A stretch of DNA of 64,000 nt, from contig NC_133027.1 of the NCBI RefSeq assembly GCF_048771995.1, positions 12,148,001-12,212,000 of the forward strand. The letters run 5' to 3'. The first letter of the stretch is position 1; every line of letters begins with the position of its first letter. The notes below the pieces were generated by a model that ran no database searches, was not told where the DNA came from, and saw only the letters and a program-made list of their open reading frames with translations. Of this stretch, positions 20,030 to 29,989 are shown in pieces. This stretch comes from Taeniopygia guttata (taxonomy: Eukaryota; Chordata; Aves; Passeriformes; Estrildidae). A program made the position numbers and the translations under genes.

Positions 20030-20841
20030 TGGGGGCTTGGTAGTTCTAACTTCGCCCCCCATTGGGACATGGCATCTCTTCCCCAGAGGGTGAATTTTGA
20101 ATCCAGAACAAATGGGCGTAGAGATGCTGATTGCCCATTTGGTCCCTTGATTTGGACCACATTTTTGGACTGTTGTGCTACTTTTGGACCTCCCACACCT
20201 ATAACTGGGTGGCCTACATTTTCCAACTCCCATTGCTTTGGCCATTTTTGAGGAGGAATGACTGTCACATCTGCCCCGGTGTCCATCATCCCCTGAAGGA
20301 GAACGGAATGGCCCTCGCTCTGGAGGTCACACCACACAAGGGGTTTCTCCTCTCCCAGCGTCTCGGTGTAAAAGACTGAGAGGGCATGATCATCACACAA
20401 AAGATGGGGCACTGGAATGGCCTGCGCAATGATCTGTCCCTCCGCCAGGAAAAGAGGAGGGTGGACACAGCGTGCCATGAGATAGAAGGTCCTGGGATCG
20501 AGTGTAACGATGCCAGGAGGGATTTCTATCTCCTTAGGAGTGTACTTTGTGTCCCCAATGACAAGGTACTTGCAGTTTAGTAGATCATTCCGTCTGCGAG
20601 TTTCGCAGTCCCGAATGCGGGGCAGGAGTTCTGCTGTGGCTGTGATGAAATGCCAGTCCTGATTAGAAAAATGAACAGGTTTAGTGAGTCTCAATCGGTA
20701 AGGTTCGGTCTTATCAGTGGTGTAAGCTTGGCTGCTGACACTAGGTACAATGTGGTGAACAGCAGCTCTGGCCACAACACCTTGGCCCACCCCATTTGTG
20801 TCATCACGCGGGATAGGACCGCGCTCCCCAATCAGTTTTTT
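20020..20841 (-). CDS. pro: Element B Pro: dUTPase-like domain and aspartic protease
   Basis: The frame is open from 20889 to 20020; translation would enter by a -1 shift at 20835-20841. The first ~180 codons carry a GQIIAQAIPV motif like a dUTPase active-site segment, though other dUTPase motifs are weak. The protease follows with MDTGADVTVI (about 20265-20290) and a GVGG flap-like stretch. The frame ends SPQDF then stop, inside the pro-pol slippery region. The product matures the Gag and Pol polyproteins. Intact. Confidence 0.85.
   Translation of the reverse strand, partial: KKLIGERGPIPRDDTNGVGQGVVARAAVHHIVPSVSSQAYTTDKTEPYRLRLTKPVHFSNQDWHFITATAELLPRIRDCETRRRNDLLNCKYLVIGDTKYTPKEIEIPPGIVTLDPRTFYLMARCVHPPLFLAEGQIIAQAIPVPHLLCDDHALSVFYTETLGEEKPLVWCDLQSEGHSVLLQGMMDTGADVTVIPPQKWPKQWELENVGHPVIGVGGPKVAQQSKNVVQIKGPNGQSASLRPFVLDSKFTLWGRDAMSQWGAKLELPSPQDF
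20023..20029 (-). promoter_or_regulatory. Element B pro-pol frameshift site (GGATTTT)
   Basis: Minus-strand GGATTTT precedes the pro TAG stop. Shifting -1 here joins pol in frame (GFLGAATEE). The site resembles the G GAT TTA and A AAT TTT heptamers used at betaretroviral pro-pol junctions. Confidence 0.65.
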
Positions 20842-22559
20842 TGCTGATTGGAGACCTCCCCCGCCCCCGTTTTCCCCCTCAGAGGGCACTGGCCTATGAG
20901 ATGTCCCTCCTGGTTACAGAAATAGCATCGGCGTTTGGGTGCAGGAGGCTTGGCAGCCCTTGGTGTTTTTGGGGTTACCATTGCCTCTGCAATCACTTTC
21001 CCCCGTGGTTTTGTCACTGAGTCCCTTGTCATTAGTGTAGCTTTTCTCGTGCACTCCTCAATGAGCTGATCGAGTGTGGGTGGAGGCGATGCTGGAAGGG
21101 CCAGGATGACTCGCTGACAGGCTTCATTTGCATTTGTGGTGGCAATTTCGAGTGTGAGCTGATCTTGGAGCTCTGGATTTTGTACCCTTTTCTCGACTGA
21201 AGCTCTCACTCGATCCACAAAATCCATGAACGGCTCTGCAACAGACTGCTTCAAATCGATATAAGAAATGACAGGTTCTTTAGAAGGCATGTTAAAAAAT
21301 GCACGTTCTGCCGCATCCCTGGACAGGTCTAACACTGATCTGGGAATGCCTGCTGCTTGCTTCTCAGCTTGGCTCCAATCACCCTCACCCACTAGATGTT
21401 CTAAGGTGATTTCCTCATCCTCTATATCTGTGGAATGGGTTGAACTCTGCAAAATCTCTGGAAGGAGGTCTCCTGCAAGCCTTTTCCAAGTTCTTTCCCA
21501 CAATCTAAATTCAGATTGAGGGAGCAAACAGCTGAAAAGACGTCTCAAATCAGCAGGGACAAAAGTTTTGGAACTCAGAGTAGCTTTTAAAATGCTCTTA
21601 AAAAATTCACTCCTTTCTCCAAATTCACGTTTTGTTTTGCAGAGTTCCCTGATACTGTCGTATGAAAGGGGTTCCCATCTGGGGTTTTGTCCTCTCGCAT
21701 TATAAACAACTGGGGCCATGAACAGAGGATCGGTGTCTGTGACCGGTTTCTGTTTCCCGGAGCCGACAGCCCCGGAGCTGGCAGCCCCGGCTCTGCCGTT
21801 GCCGAGGGAACCGGGAGCGAGAGGGGGGGCGGCTTGTGTGGGAGTGGCCGCAGCTGGCGGGGCCGTGTGGAGCAGGGCAGGGGCAGGGGCAGGGGGTGGT
21901 GATGACGGAGCTGCGAGGGGAGGAGCTGAGGGCTGGACCGTGGGCTGAATCGCCGCAAGGGAGGAGGGATTGGGATTGGGGATGGGCAAAGGGAGGGACA
22001 CGAGGGCTGGGGGTGTGTTCTGGGCTGGCACGGGGAGCAAGGAATTCTGGGAAGGAGAAGGGAATGTCCCGATGCCGCCTCCATCTTGTGGTGGCTGCAC
22101 GAGGGGGTTGGGGGGTGCAAAGCAAGGATTTTGAGCTGCAGGAGCGGAATCAGGAGATGGAGAAGGGTCAGGAACTGAATCTACATCTGCGCGGTTAGTT
22201 TTTTCAAAGCTGGGGATGCGGGGGGTTACAGGGGACGCGGTGTGACCCTTTTCTCTTCCCCGGGCGTCCCGAGTGTCTGCACTCTCTTTCACAAAGTCAT
22301 AAACGAACAAAAAGATTCTCATAAAACCTTCTTTCACTGAGGGATCTCCTGCCTTTGTCCTTTCACTCAACACTGCACCCACACGCTTCCAAAACTGTCT
22401 TTCTTTCACATCTTGCTCTGTTACCTCTGAAAAACTTACTGTTACCCATCTGACAAACTCTTTCACCAGACTCTCAGGAAGTTTTGCACCTGCTCTCTGC
22501 AGGGGTTCTTGAACTTGCTTATAAATCTCTTTCTGCTGTGTAGTCAGCGTAACACCCAT
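20832..22559 (-). CDS. gag: Element B Gag polyprotein
   Basis: 575 codons from MGVTL; an in-frame ATG four codons upstream exists, but the glycine after the second Met suits myristoylation. It has a matrix-like helical N-terminus, a proline-rich linker with a PSAP late-domain motif (around residue 210; such motifs recruit TSG101 for budding), a capsid-like region with YSNAR-type ending PVVYNARGQNP, and one zinc knuckle (CYFCNQEGHLIGQC) near the C-terminus. The frame ends QQKN then TGA at the slippery site. No break. Confidence 0.92.
   Translation of the reverse strand: MGVTLTTQQKEIYKQVQEPLQRAGAKLPESLVKEFVRWVTVSFSEVTEQDVKERQFWKRVGAVLSERTKAGDPSVKEGFMRIFLFVYDFVKESADTRDARGREKGHTASPVTPRIPSFEKTNRADVDSVPDPSPSPDSAPAAQNPCFAPPNPLVQPPQDGGGIGTFPSPSQNSLLPVPAQNTPPALVSLPLPIPNPNPSSLAAIQPTVQPSAPPLAAPSSPPPAPAPALLHTAPPAAATPTQAAPPLAPGSLGNGRAGAASSGAVGSGKQKPVTDTDPLFMAPVVYNARGQNPRWEPLSYDSIRELCKTKREFGERSEFFKSILKATLSSKTFVPADLRRLFSCLLPQSEFRLWERTWKRLAGDLLPEILQSSTHSTDIEDEEITLEHLVGEGDWSQAEKQAAGIPRSVLDLSRDAAERAFFNMPSKEPVISYIDLKQSVAEPFMDFVDRVRASVEKRVQNPELQDQLTLEIATTNANEACQRVILALPASPPPTLDQLIEECTRKATLMTRDSVTKPRGKVIAEAMVTPKTPRAAKPPAPKRRCYFCNQEGHLIGQCPLRGKTGAGEVSNQQKN
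20835..20841 (-). promoter_or_regulatory. Element B gag-pro frameshift site (AAAAAAC)
   Basis: Minus-strand AAAAAAC is directly followed by the gag TGA. The -1 frame continues as KKLIGERG into pro. The same arrangement is present in element A at 890-896. Confidence 0.85.
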
Positions 22560-23076
22560 CGCTGGCTGCACAGCAAAGTCTCACCCAGCTGCTACAGCAA
22601 AAACCCCAAAGTTCTAAAGACCTGGCGGAGCTCCCGACACGCCTGCGCGCTGGCGTGTCCCCCCTTGGGCACACGGGAGCCTGACTCCAGTCTCCTGGCT
22701 GGACCCTCCCCGCCAGAACCGAGACTTACCAACCGCCGTTCTTCAGAAAACACACTGCAGCAACGGTTCCCGACCCCGCAGACAGTCTTCCGGGTGTTTG
22801 GAAGGTCCCGTCCGCATCCACGGACACAGCGCCGGACAGAAATCGGTGCCTGTCCCCGCGGCGGCAGTCCTGCCGGGCTTGTGTGGAAGGGCGAGTGCCC
22901 CACCACCAGCGCGGTCCGAGAGCTTCTCCCCGCGGAGCTGACAGCCTGCGTGGCGGTTTTTTCGCACCGCTCGCCGCTCTGTCGCTCGCGGCGACACCGA
23001 TCGCAGTGTCCAGAAAAGCTCCCAACCGGTGCACTGCCCGCGGCGGCCGTGGCGTGTTCGCTCGAACCGGTGCAAT

Positions 23077-23095
23077 GCCCCACGTTGGTGCGCCA
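23077..23095 (-). promoter_or_regulatory. Element B primer-binding site, tRNA-Lys1,2-like
   Basis: Minus-strand TGGCGCACCAACGTGGGGC lies 2 bp after the 5' LTR. It matches the tRNA-Lys1,2 complement with one inserted base. Confidence 0.75.
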
Positions 23096-23097
23096 CT

Positions 23098-23664
23098 TGC
23101 GGCTTTCGGGGGTCACTTGCGGCTTTCACCCGTCCCTCCCCGGCCCCCCGGGACCCCTCCGGCTAGCTGTCCCCTCAGGGGACCGGGGTTTGCCGCGGTC
23201 CCGCTGCACTGGGCTTACCAGACAGCGGCTGGGTTAGCACGGTTCGAGCGGCTGCGGCACCTCAGTCGCCGCAAGGAGTCGAGATAAAGAGACAAAGAGA
23301 GGTCAGTTGTATGCAGTCCAGAAAGATTGTATTGCCTGAACAGTTGCAGGGACAAAAGACGCTGGGCTACTGCCCAGATACAGTTTTATACAGCAAAATT
23401 AAGAGATAAGGTCTAAACAATAGAGACAGTGTTCAGCATGGGCTCATCAGAACCACCCCAGGGGTCAGGTCCAATGGGAACTGCTCAGGGGTGGGGAGAA
23501 GGGGGTTTACATAAAGATGCTGAAGCGAAACTTTCCCGAAACAATGGGGCATACATAAATGTATCTTTCCCTCATACCTAAATGTATCTTTTCCTCAGCT
23601 TCCAACTCCCCAAGGCCTTTCTAAATCCCTTCCTCCACGATACCATGCTAGCGTGATAGCAACA
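23098..23664 (-). repeat. Element B 5' LTR
   Basis: 567 bp, almost identical to 15257-15823. It would carry the promoter; GC-rich R/U5 sequence lies near 23100-23290 and an AT-rich U3 is at the right. Confidence 0.95.
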
Positions 23665-23670
23665 GTAGCA

Positions 23671-23837
23671 AAGACCCCTAAGACTATTTAAACCCATGAG
23701 ATGAGATAATAAAGGCTTTCGATCGTCCGCCACATTGGTGCAAGCGTCTTTGTCGATAGCCCGAGCGGTCTGGAGAGGCCAGACCGCCGTGCTGCCTCTT
23801 AGAACCAGGTCGCCCGTTGTCTTTTACAAAGGCAACA
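23671..23837 (+). repeat. Element C 3' LTR, right part
   Basis: Continues the LTR from AAGACCCC to GGCAACA, and with 15079-15256 rebuilds one LTR of about 345 bp. It has the TATA-like ACTATTTAAACC and the AATAAA of the R region. It is followed by the GGGGC duplication and the PIM-like exon. Confidence 0.93.
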
Positions 23838-23842
23838 GGGGC

Positions 23843-24037
23843 TCCATGTTGGAGGAGGTGGTGTGGGGCTGTTCCTCCGGATGCTGGAGGCCATGCAATA
23901 TTGCAGCAGCTGTGGGGTCCTGCACCAGGATATCCAAGCAGAGACCATCCTCCTCGACCTGGCCACCGGACAGGCAAAACTGATGGACTTTGTCTGTGGC
24001 ACCGACCTGCAAGACACAGTCTGCCCACACTTAGCTG
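23843..24037 (+). pseudogene. PIM-like kinase pseudogene, 3' part of the split exon
   Basis: Resumes the exon interrupted at 12257. It encodes a kinase C-lobe start (LRMLEAMQYCSSCGVLHQDI ... LMDFVCG) with a frame shift near 23870. The catalytic HRD reads HQD (about 23923-23931) and the DFG reads DFV (about 23986-23994), so both essential motifs are lost. The exon ends at 24037 before a GTGAGC donor-like site. The following exon was not found. Confidence 0.8.
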
Positions 24038-24374
24038 GTGAGCCCACCCAGGGCTATGGTCCCGGCTGGTCCCAGCATCTCATGGCGCAGCCTGGCTATG
24101 GCTCTGGGGATTCCCCCGTTTGCTGCCAGTCAGGGGCACACCTATGAGCCACAGAGATCTGCCTGTATAAGACAGAAGGAAAGATCAGAAGAACCATTCC
24201 TCCTTCTCTCACTGCTAAACCAGTTCTTCTCTTCCTCATAAAGACAAAATGCAGATTTTCTGCGCATCAGTGGCAGCTTATCACACCTGCAGAGCTGAGA
24301 GGCTTTTTCCTCTGCTGCTGTGCTACAGGCAGGTTTAGCAGCATTACCTAACATGGATATTCACAGAGGGACCA

Positions 24375-24881
24375 TGTAAAGACGTTAGAGGGCTCCAGGA
24401 CGGTTTGGGTGGATACAGAGGAGAGATCTCTGTTGATTGCTCTTGGAAGATAAGGTTTATTCGGGATGGAGAGAGGTCCTGCCTCGAGCTGCTAGACACA
24501 GCACGTGGCTGGGCCTGAGGTGATGGGGGAGGGGAGAGACAAGGGGAAGAGCAGGGACTCCAAGAGGGGGGATCCAGGAGGAGGGAGGAAGTTCCAAGAG
24601 GGCGTCTGGCCCCTCGGAGACCCCTTATCAGGGGGGCTTCAAGGTGGGCTGGAACAAGACTTGGGCCAATGGGGTTACAGGCACTTAATGCTTCAGGGGA
24701 GGGTTACAGGTGTGGGATGAACCATACATTCCTGGGGGGTGAGATGGAACAGTCCATTTGGCTTTTGGACCCCTCTGTAGGTAAGGTTGTTGTCCGGCCA
24801 GTAGGGGGCATGATATTCATCCTGGCTGTGCTGTTGTGGTTCTTCTGCTAGACAATCATATTTATCTATCCTTCCCAACAG
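24375..24881 (-). mobile_element. Solo LTR, 507 bp
   Basis: On the minus strand it starts TGTTGGGAAGG and holds AATAAA in CCGAATAAACC near 24455. It is flanked by a perfect 6-bp duplication GGACCA (24369-24374 and 24882-24887). Its sequence is unlike the LTRs of elements A to C. A 6-bp duplication suits a class II element. Confidence 0.85.
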
Positions 24882-24887
24882 GACCAC

Positions 24888-27755
24888 AAGCAATTGACTT
24901 TGTGCCACTTAATCTCAAAGGCCACCACTCTTGGCAGACACAGATGGAAGAGACTCACGCACTCCCTGTTTGCCCTGCTGATGCACACCTGGCATGTACA
25001 GCTTTCCCTGATGGGGAATAACAAGAAGGGACAGCTCCCCCAAAGCTGTGCAGCTCAGAGATCTGTAGGGCACCATCAGCACCTGGCTTCATAAGTGACC
25101 AGTTCTGCTGGGATGGAAACCAACCACCAAATCCTCGCTGACTTCAGCGGCGGCAGTAGCAGTGCCTGCATCTGATCCTAAGGTCTGGGGCTGGTCTGGA
25201 CAAAGGACACCACCCCTGAAGGATGTGACTTTGGAAACAAACACCTACCACTGTCTCCTGTTGTTGGTGGTAGGGTCACACCAGCCTGAGGCACTAGGTA
25301 GCCCTCAATGCCACCTGGGACTGCAGATGACAGGCCCTGGCCTCTGGGACTAAATACAGGGATGAAGTCACTCTCCAGATCAAGCTTGCAGATGGAAAAG
25401 GCTGCCGTGAGCAGGCACCTGAAAGGGCGGACAAATGAGGCCCTCCTGCACTTCAGCTGTGCCACGCAGCCACACAGCCCTGGGCAGGCACCGCAGAGCA
25501 CAGGGACAACAGAAAACACAGAAAGAGGGACAAACCCAGTCAAGCACAGAGGCTTTTCATGATTTCTGAGCCCCAGACAACCCCAACCGTGCCATCACCC
25601 ACCAGTCCTTTTCTGTTGACAAAGAGCAGGTCCAGCGGGTGCCTTGCCTCGCTGGCCAGGGTCCTGCCAGGCCATTTCCTCTCTGCTCTCCTGTGCTGCC
25701 AACAGACGTGCCCACCTTCTTCCTTCCACTTGCAGAGCCTCGTACCTATAATACATGGCCAGGTGGGAGGCAGGAGCAGTCCCAGAGGAGAGGTGCCAGC
25801 TACACCAAGCAGGAATCAAAACCCTCTGAAAGCACAGCTGAAAGCCTGTATCTCCACAGGATGTTTTGGCTGCCCTGCTCTTCACTGGGAAATGCAATTG
25901 CCCTTTCTTCCTCATCCAGAAGTCCACAGCTGGGCACAAGCTAGCCAATGGGCAGCATTCCAAAGGCAGTGTAGGCTGGAGGTGGTCAAGGAAGAAGACA
26001 CTTGCCAAATCCAAAACACACCAGAATGCCCTTAAGAGGGACTTTCCATCTTTAAGAAAGAATGGCCAATTCAGAAGTCAACGTAGAGCCTTATTCTATG
26101 GCTGACAAGGAAGGGAATTGTCCAACAGGCTTGAGGGTGTATAGGGCTTTAATTGTGAGTCCAGCCCCAAGCTGCATTTGGAGGAAGTAATCCTGAAGTG
26201 GTCCTGGTCATCTCTTCCGCTTCCTCGATTGCTTTGCTGCAAGTTTCCTTTGTTTTCATGTGAAAAGCCCTTAGAGTGGGGATTTAGATGGCAGGGGCCT
26301 ATGTAATCTGTAGAAGGAATAACAGAAGTACAGTCATAGAAACAACAGCAGTATGAAAGCAGCCCTACAGCCAATCAATTTCTCTGAAGTCTTTTGTCTC
26401 CAATGACTCGTGACAAGTCAGGAGTCTAAAGAGAATCTAGCAAGCCAACTGTTCTGCTCAGTTTGGCCAGACAAGCACACACACCTCCTCTGAGTCATTG
26501 GCTAGGTGGCAGCCTTCTGCTGCTCCCGAAACAATCCCTGCTTTTGTCTTTACTCTAGAGGGAAGCTCAGGCAAAGCCCACCCAAGCCCAGCTGCCCTCA
26601 AAGGCAAAAGGAACTCCCCAAGCGCTCCCTGCCTGCATCCAAGCACCACGGTGGCTTCTGCAGGGAGTCCAAAATTCCTCTCCCAGCACCAAAGCAAGAA
26701 GGAACATGTGCTACTACAGCTCTTGCTGAGGCACACACACTAGAATACACTGCTCGATCGGACAAGAAATCCCCAGGACGTACTCAGCAGCTTCAGGAAC
26801 CGCTTCTCTCTCTCCTGGCTTGAGCAGGGCAAACTGCTCATGCTCGGGTTTTCAGGCTGCAGAGAGGAGGCTTCTTCGGAGGATGCTGCTGCAGCAACAG
26901 CTTTGATGGCATATCCTGCACCCATCTGGGACAAGAAATTGGTTTGCGTCAGAGAGGTGCCTGGCAGAGATGCCCCGGACAGAGCATTTCAAAGGCAAGC
27001 CCTTAGGAACAGCACTGGTGTTAGGCTGCAAGCAGAGCTGTCAACTCTTCCCCCTCCAGTCAAACCCAAACAAACAGTCAGGGACTACAGCTTGTCACAG
27101 TCAGCCGTAGTAGAGACTGCGAAAGGGAAAGAACAACTTTACCTTTCACTCTGGTTCTGAGGACTGCATTCACCATGGACAGGGACAACTTGTTCAGAAT
27201 CTGCATGGGTCACACTGCTCGCCTGAACAAACCCCACAAAAAAATAAAGCGAGCACTGAGAGGCCAGCAGAAATACATTCCGAGGATTGCTGGCCCACTG
27301 GCCAAAGCACTAGCCCTGCTGCCCAGGGCAGCAGCTTGTGGGAATCCAGGGCTTCCCTCTGGCTGCCCTGGAGGGCCTGGGACCCCAGCAGGGGGTCAGG
27401 AAGCCCCCTGTACAGAGCCCCGCGTGACACTGTCTCTGATCTCTGTCCATGGAAAAGAGTTTTCAATCTTACAGGATGAATTACAAGCTCTGAGTGTTTG
27501 ACATGAGTAATAATTAAGTGTGGCACGGGTGCAAATGTAAAATTTTAGGTTTCTAGATTAGGGGTTCAGAGGGGACAAGATGGAGGAAATTGGGTGTGTC
27601 TTGTCCTTTTCCTCCTTCTTCATGCCCCTCCATGTTTCACTGTAGTGTTGGCATTTTTCTATTGGTTTAGGCTGGGGACACACTGTTCAACGTAGATGAT
27701 AGATATTGGCACATTATTGTAAATATAGCACACGTAATTTCTGGTATGTAATGTT
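24888..27755. other. No recognised gene
   Basis: Mixed-composition DNA with several short frames on both strands (for example a minus-strand frame at 26740-26934). I saw no known domain and no consistent exon-intron set. It could hold remnants of the multicopy genes nearby, but I cannot support that. Confidence 0.45.
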
Positions 27756-27924
27756 TGTAACATCCCACTGGGGGCAGAGCCCCGCACGCTGCCCTGCAGG
27801 ACAGACCTGCGGCAGGGCAGCAGAACATGTTAGAGATAAGCAAGAATAAACAACCTTGAAAACAGCACAGACGAATTATGGCTTCTTCTTTGGCTACGGG
27901 GCAGAAAGACAGAGACTTTCTACA
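27756..27924 (+). repeat. Possible short LTR fragment
   Basis: Starts TGTAACATCCCACTGGGGGC, has AATAAA near 27846 and ends CTTTCTACA, an LTR-like layout in 169 bp. It is unlike the element D 3' LTR and runs straight into pol sequence without a primer-binding site. It may be a chance boundary. Confidence 0.35.
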
Positions 27925-29919
27925 ATCTCGGAATCATCAATACCCACAGATTCCGACACTAGCGGACCTTCAACAACTGTGTGGGTCTTTAAATTGGGTA
28001 AGACCATGGCTGGGTATCACCACCGAGGACCTGGCCCCCCTTTTCAATTTATCGGAAGGGGGAGAGGGGCCTAGTTCCCCACATACCCTCACCCCAGAGG
28101 CGCAGAAGGTGTTAGAAAAGGTGCAAACTTACATGTCTGCCACAGGCAGGCCCACTGCTACCAACCGGGCCTGCCCTTCCAATTCATCATTCTGGGAAAA
28201 TTTCCATACGTCCACAGGATGATTTTCCAGTGGCACGACAAGATCAGGGAGGAGGACCAGGGCGCGAGGGACCCTCTCTTAATCATAGAGTGGGTTTTCC
28301 TCAGCCACCACCGGTCCAAAAGAATGACCTTGCCACAGGAGCTGATGGCTGACCTCATTCACAAAGCGCGACTGCGCATCAGGGAGTTGGCAGGGTGTGA
28401 CTTTGGCATCATTCACATTCCAATCCAATTATCCATGGGCCAATTTACAAAAGCGATGTTAGAGCACTTACTCCATGAGAATGAGTCCCTGCAGTTTGCG
28501 TTGGACAGCTACACCGGTCAAATTTCAATTCATCGGCCGGCCCACAAAATTTTCAATTTGGATGTTCAATTCTCATTATCACTCAAAAGGGTCCAGAGTA
28601 GGCAACCCCTTAAAGCCTTGACAGTTTTCACAGATGCATCCGGAGCATCCCACAAGTCAGTAATGACTTGGAAGGATCCTCAGACTCAGCGGTGGGAGGC
28701 AGACATTTCCGAGGTGGAAGGATCACCTCAAGTAGCTGAGTTGGCCGCTGTCGTCAGGGCTTTTGAGAGGTTCCAGGAACCCTTCAATTTGGTTACAGAT
28801 TCAGCATATGTAGCCGGTATAGTGTCCAGAGCTGAGAATGCAATACTGCAGGAGGTGCCTAACACCGTCCTATATGAGTTGCTCTCACGACTGATAGATC
28901 TTGTCTCCCACCGAGAGCAACAATTCTACGTGATGCATGTCAGGTCGCACACCGACATGCCGGGGTTCATTGTTGAGGGCAATCGGAGAGCTGATGCCCT
29001 GGCAGCCCCGGTACACATGGTGCCACTCCCTGACCGGTTCCAGCAAGCCAAGGTCAGCCATCAGACGTTCCACCAGAATGCGCCTGGTCTGGTCCGGCAA
29101 TTCCAACTCACCCGTGACCAGGCCAAGGCCATTGTGGCCACATGTCCCCAGTGCCAAAACCATCAAATGCCTGCACTCAGTGCTGGGGCAAATCCCCAAG
29201 GGCTTCATAGCTGTGAGGTGTGGCAAATGGACGTCACAAAGATCCCAGAATTTGGTAGACTAAGGGATGTGCATGTATCGGTGGACACCTTTTCTGGCAC
29301 CGTCTATGCCTCTGCCCACGCAGGGGAGAGGGCAAAGGATGTAATCAACCACCTCATCCATGCCTTCTCTGTGTTGGGAGTCCCTAAGGTTTTAAAAATG
29401 GACAATGCTCCCGTGTATGGATCCAAGGAGCTCAGGAGCTTCCTACAGCAATGGGGAGTGGAGCACATGACCGGCATCCCCCACTCCCCCACAGGTCAGG
29501 CCATAGTTGAGAGGACCCACCAGAGGCTGAAGAATATCCTCGAACACCAACGAGCAGCAATGAAGGCGGAGTCCCCTCATATCCAGCTGGCACAGGCATT
29601 GTTCATGCACAATTTTCTGAATTGTGCGTTTGAGAACCTGAACCCTCCCATCACCCGGCATTTCAAGACCAACCCTCAGCTGGAGCTGAAAGAGAAGCCC
29701 CCAGTCCTTATAAAAAACCCAGAGACCTGGTAATTGCAGGGACCGTACGAACTTATTTCTAGGGGGCGGGGGTATGCATGCATTGTGACTCCAACAGGGT
29801 TAAGATGGGTGCCTGCCAAGTGGGTGCGCCCCTACATCACCAAACCAGTCCAGGCCGTACCAATCAGACAAGTTGAGAACGTCTGCTGGAGAAGAAGGCG
29901 ACGGACCAATTCAATTTAA
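27925..29919 (+). pseudogene. pol: Element D pol remnant (RT end, RNase H, integrase)
   Basis: The RT connection region is in one frame (27878-28222), shifts frame near 28165, then RNase H and integrase are open to 29733. RNase H (FTDASGA, near 28630; DSAYVAG), the integrase zinc region (HQTFHQNAPG ... CPQC) and the core (QMDVTK, KMDNAPVY, ERTHQ) are visible; the second core motif reads MDNAP where element B has TDNGP. A TAA at 29731-29733 cuts off the last ~60 codons, which resume at 29734-29919. YMDD and everything before are missing. Confidence 0.85.
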
Positions 29920-29989
29920 GTTACCCCTTATTAATCTTCTCTTTTTACATTTATTTTACAGCCTCAGCCCGAGACCATCCTAAAAACAT

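Larger units (their letters stand above)
15257..23664 (-). mobile_element. Element B: apparently complete beta-like endogenous retrovirus, 8408 bp
   Basis: Two 567-bp LTRs (15257-15823 and 23098-23664), TG...CA ends, and a perfect 6-bp target-site duplication GTAGCA (15251-15256 and 23665-23670). The minus-strand order is LTR, Lys-type PBS, gag, pro, pol, env, polypurine tract, LTR. All four reading frames are open and joined by two -1 frameshift sites. By eye the LTRs differ at two positions only, which points to a very recent insertion, possibly polymorphic. It lies inside the 3' LTR of element C in the opposite orientation. Confidence 0.95.
12258..23837 (+). mobile_element. Element C: internally deleted ERV inserted in the PIM-like exon, split by element B
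   Basis: A plus-strand provirus of about 3.2 kb without its nested guest. 5' LTR 12258-12603, PBS 12608-12625, internal region to 15078 with gag-like, protease-like and env-leader remnants, polypurine tract 15063-15078, and 3' LTR 15079-15256 continued at 23671-23837. The flanking duplication is GGGGC (12253-12257 and 23838-23842). Most of pol and env is absent. The two LTRs differ at about ten positions of 345 by eye (roughly 3 percent), so it is older than element B. Confidence 0.88.

Noticed and set aside
21587..22125. Minus-strand 177- and 141-codon frames inside element B
   Set aside because: Out-of-frame readings of the proline-rich gag linker.
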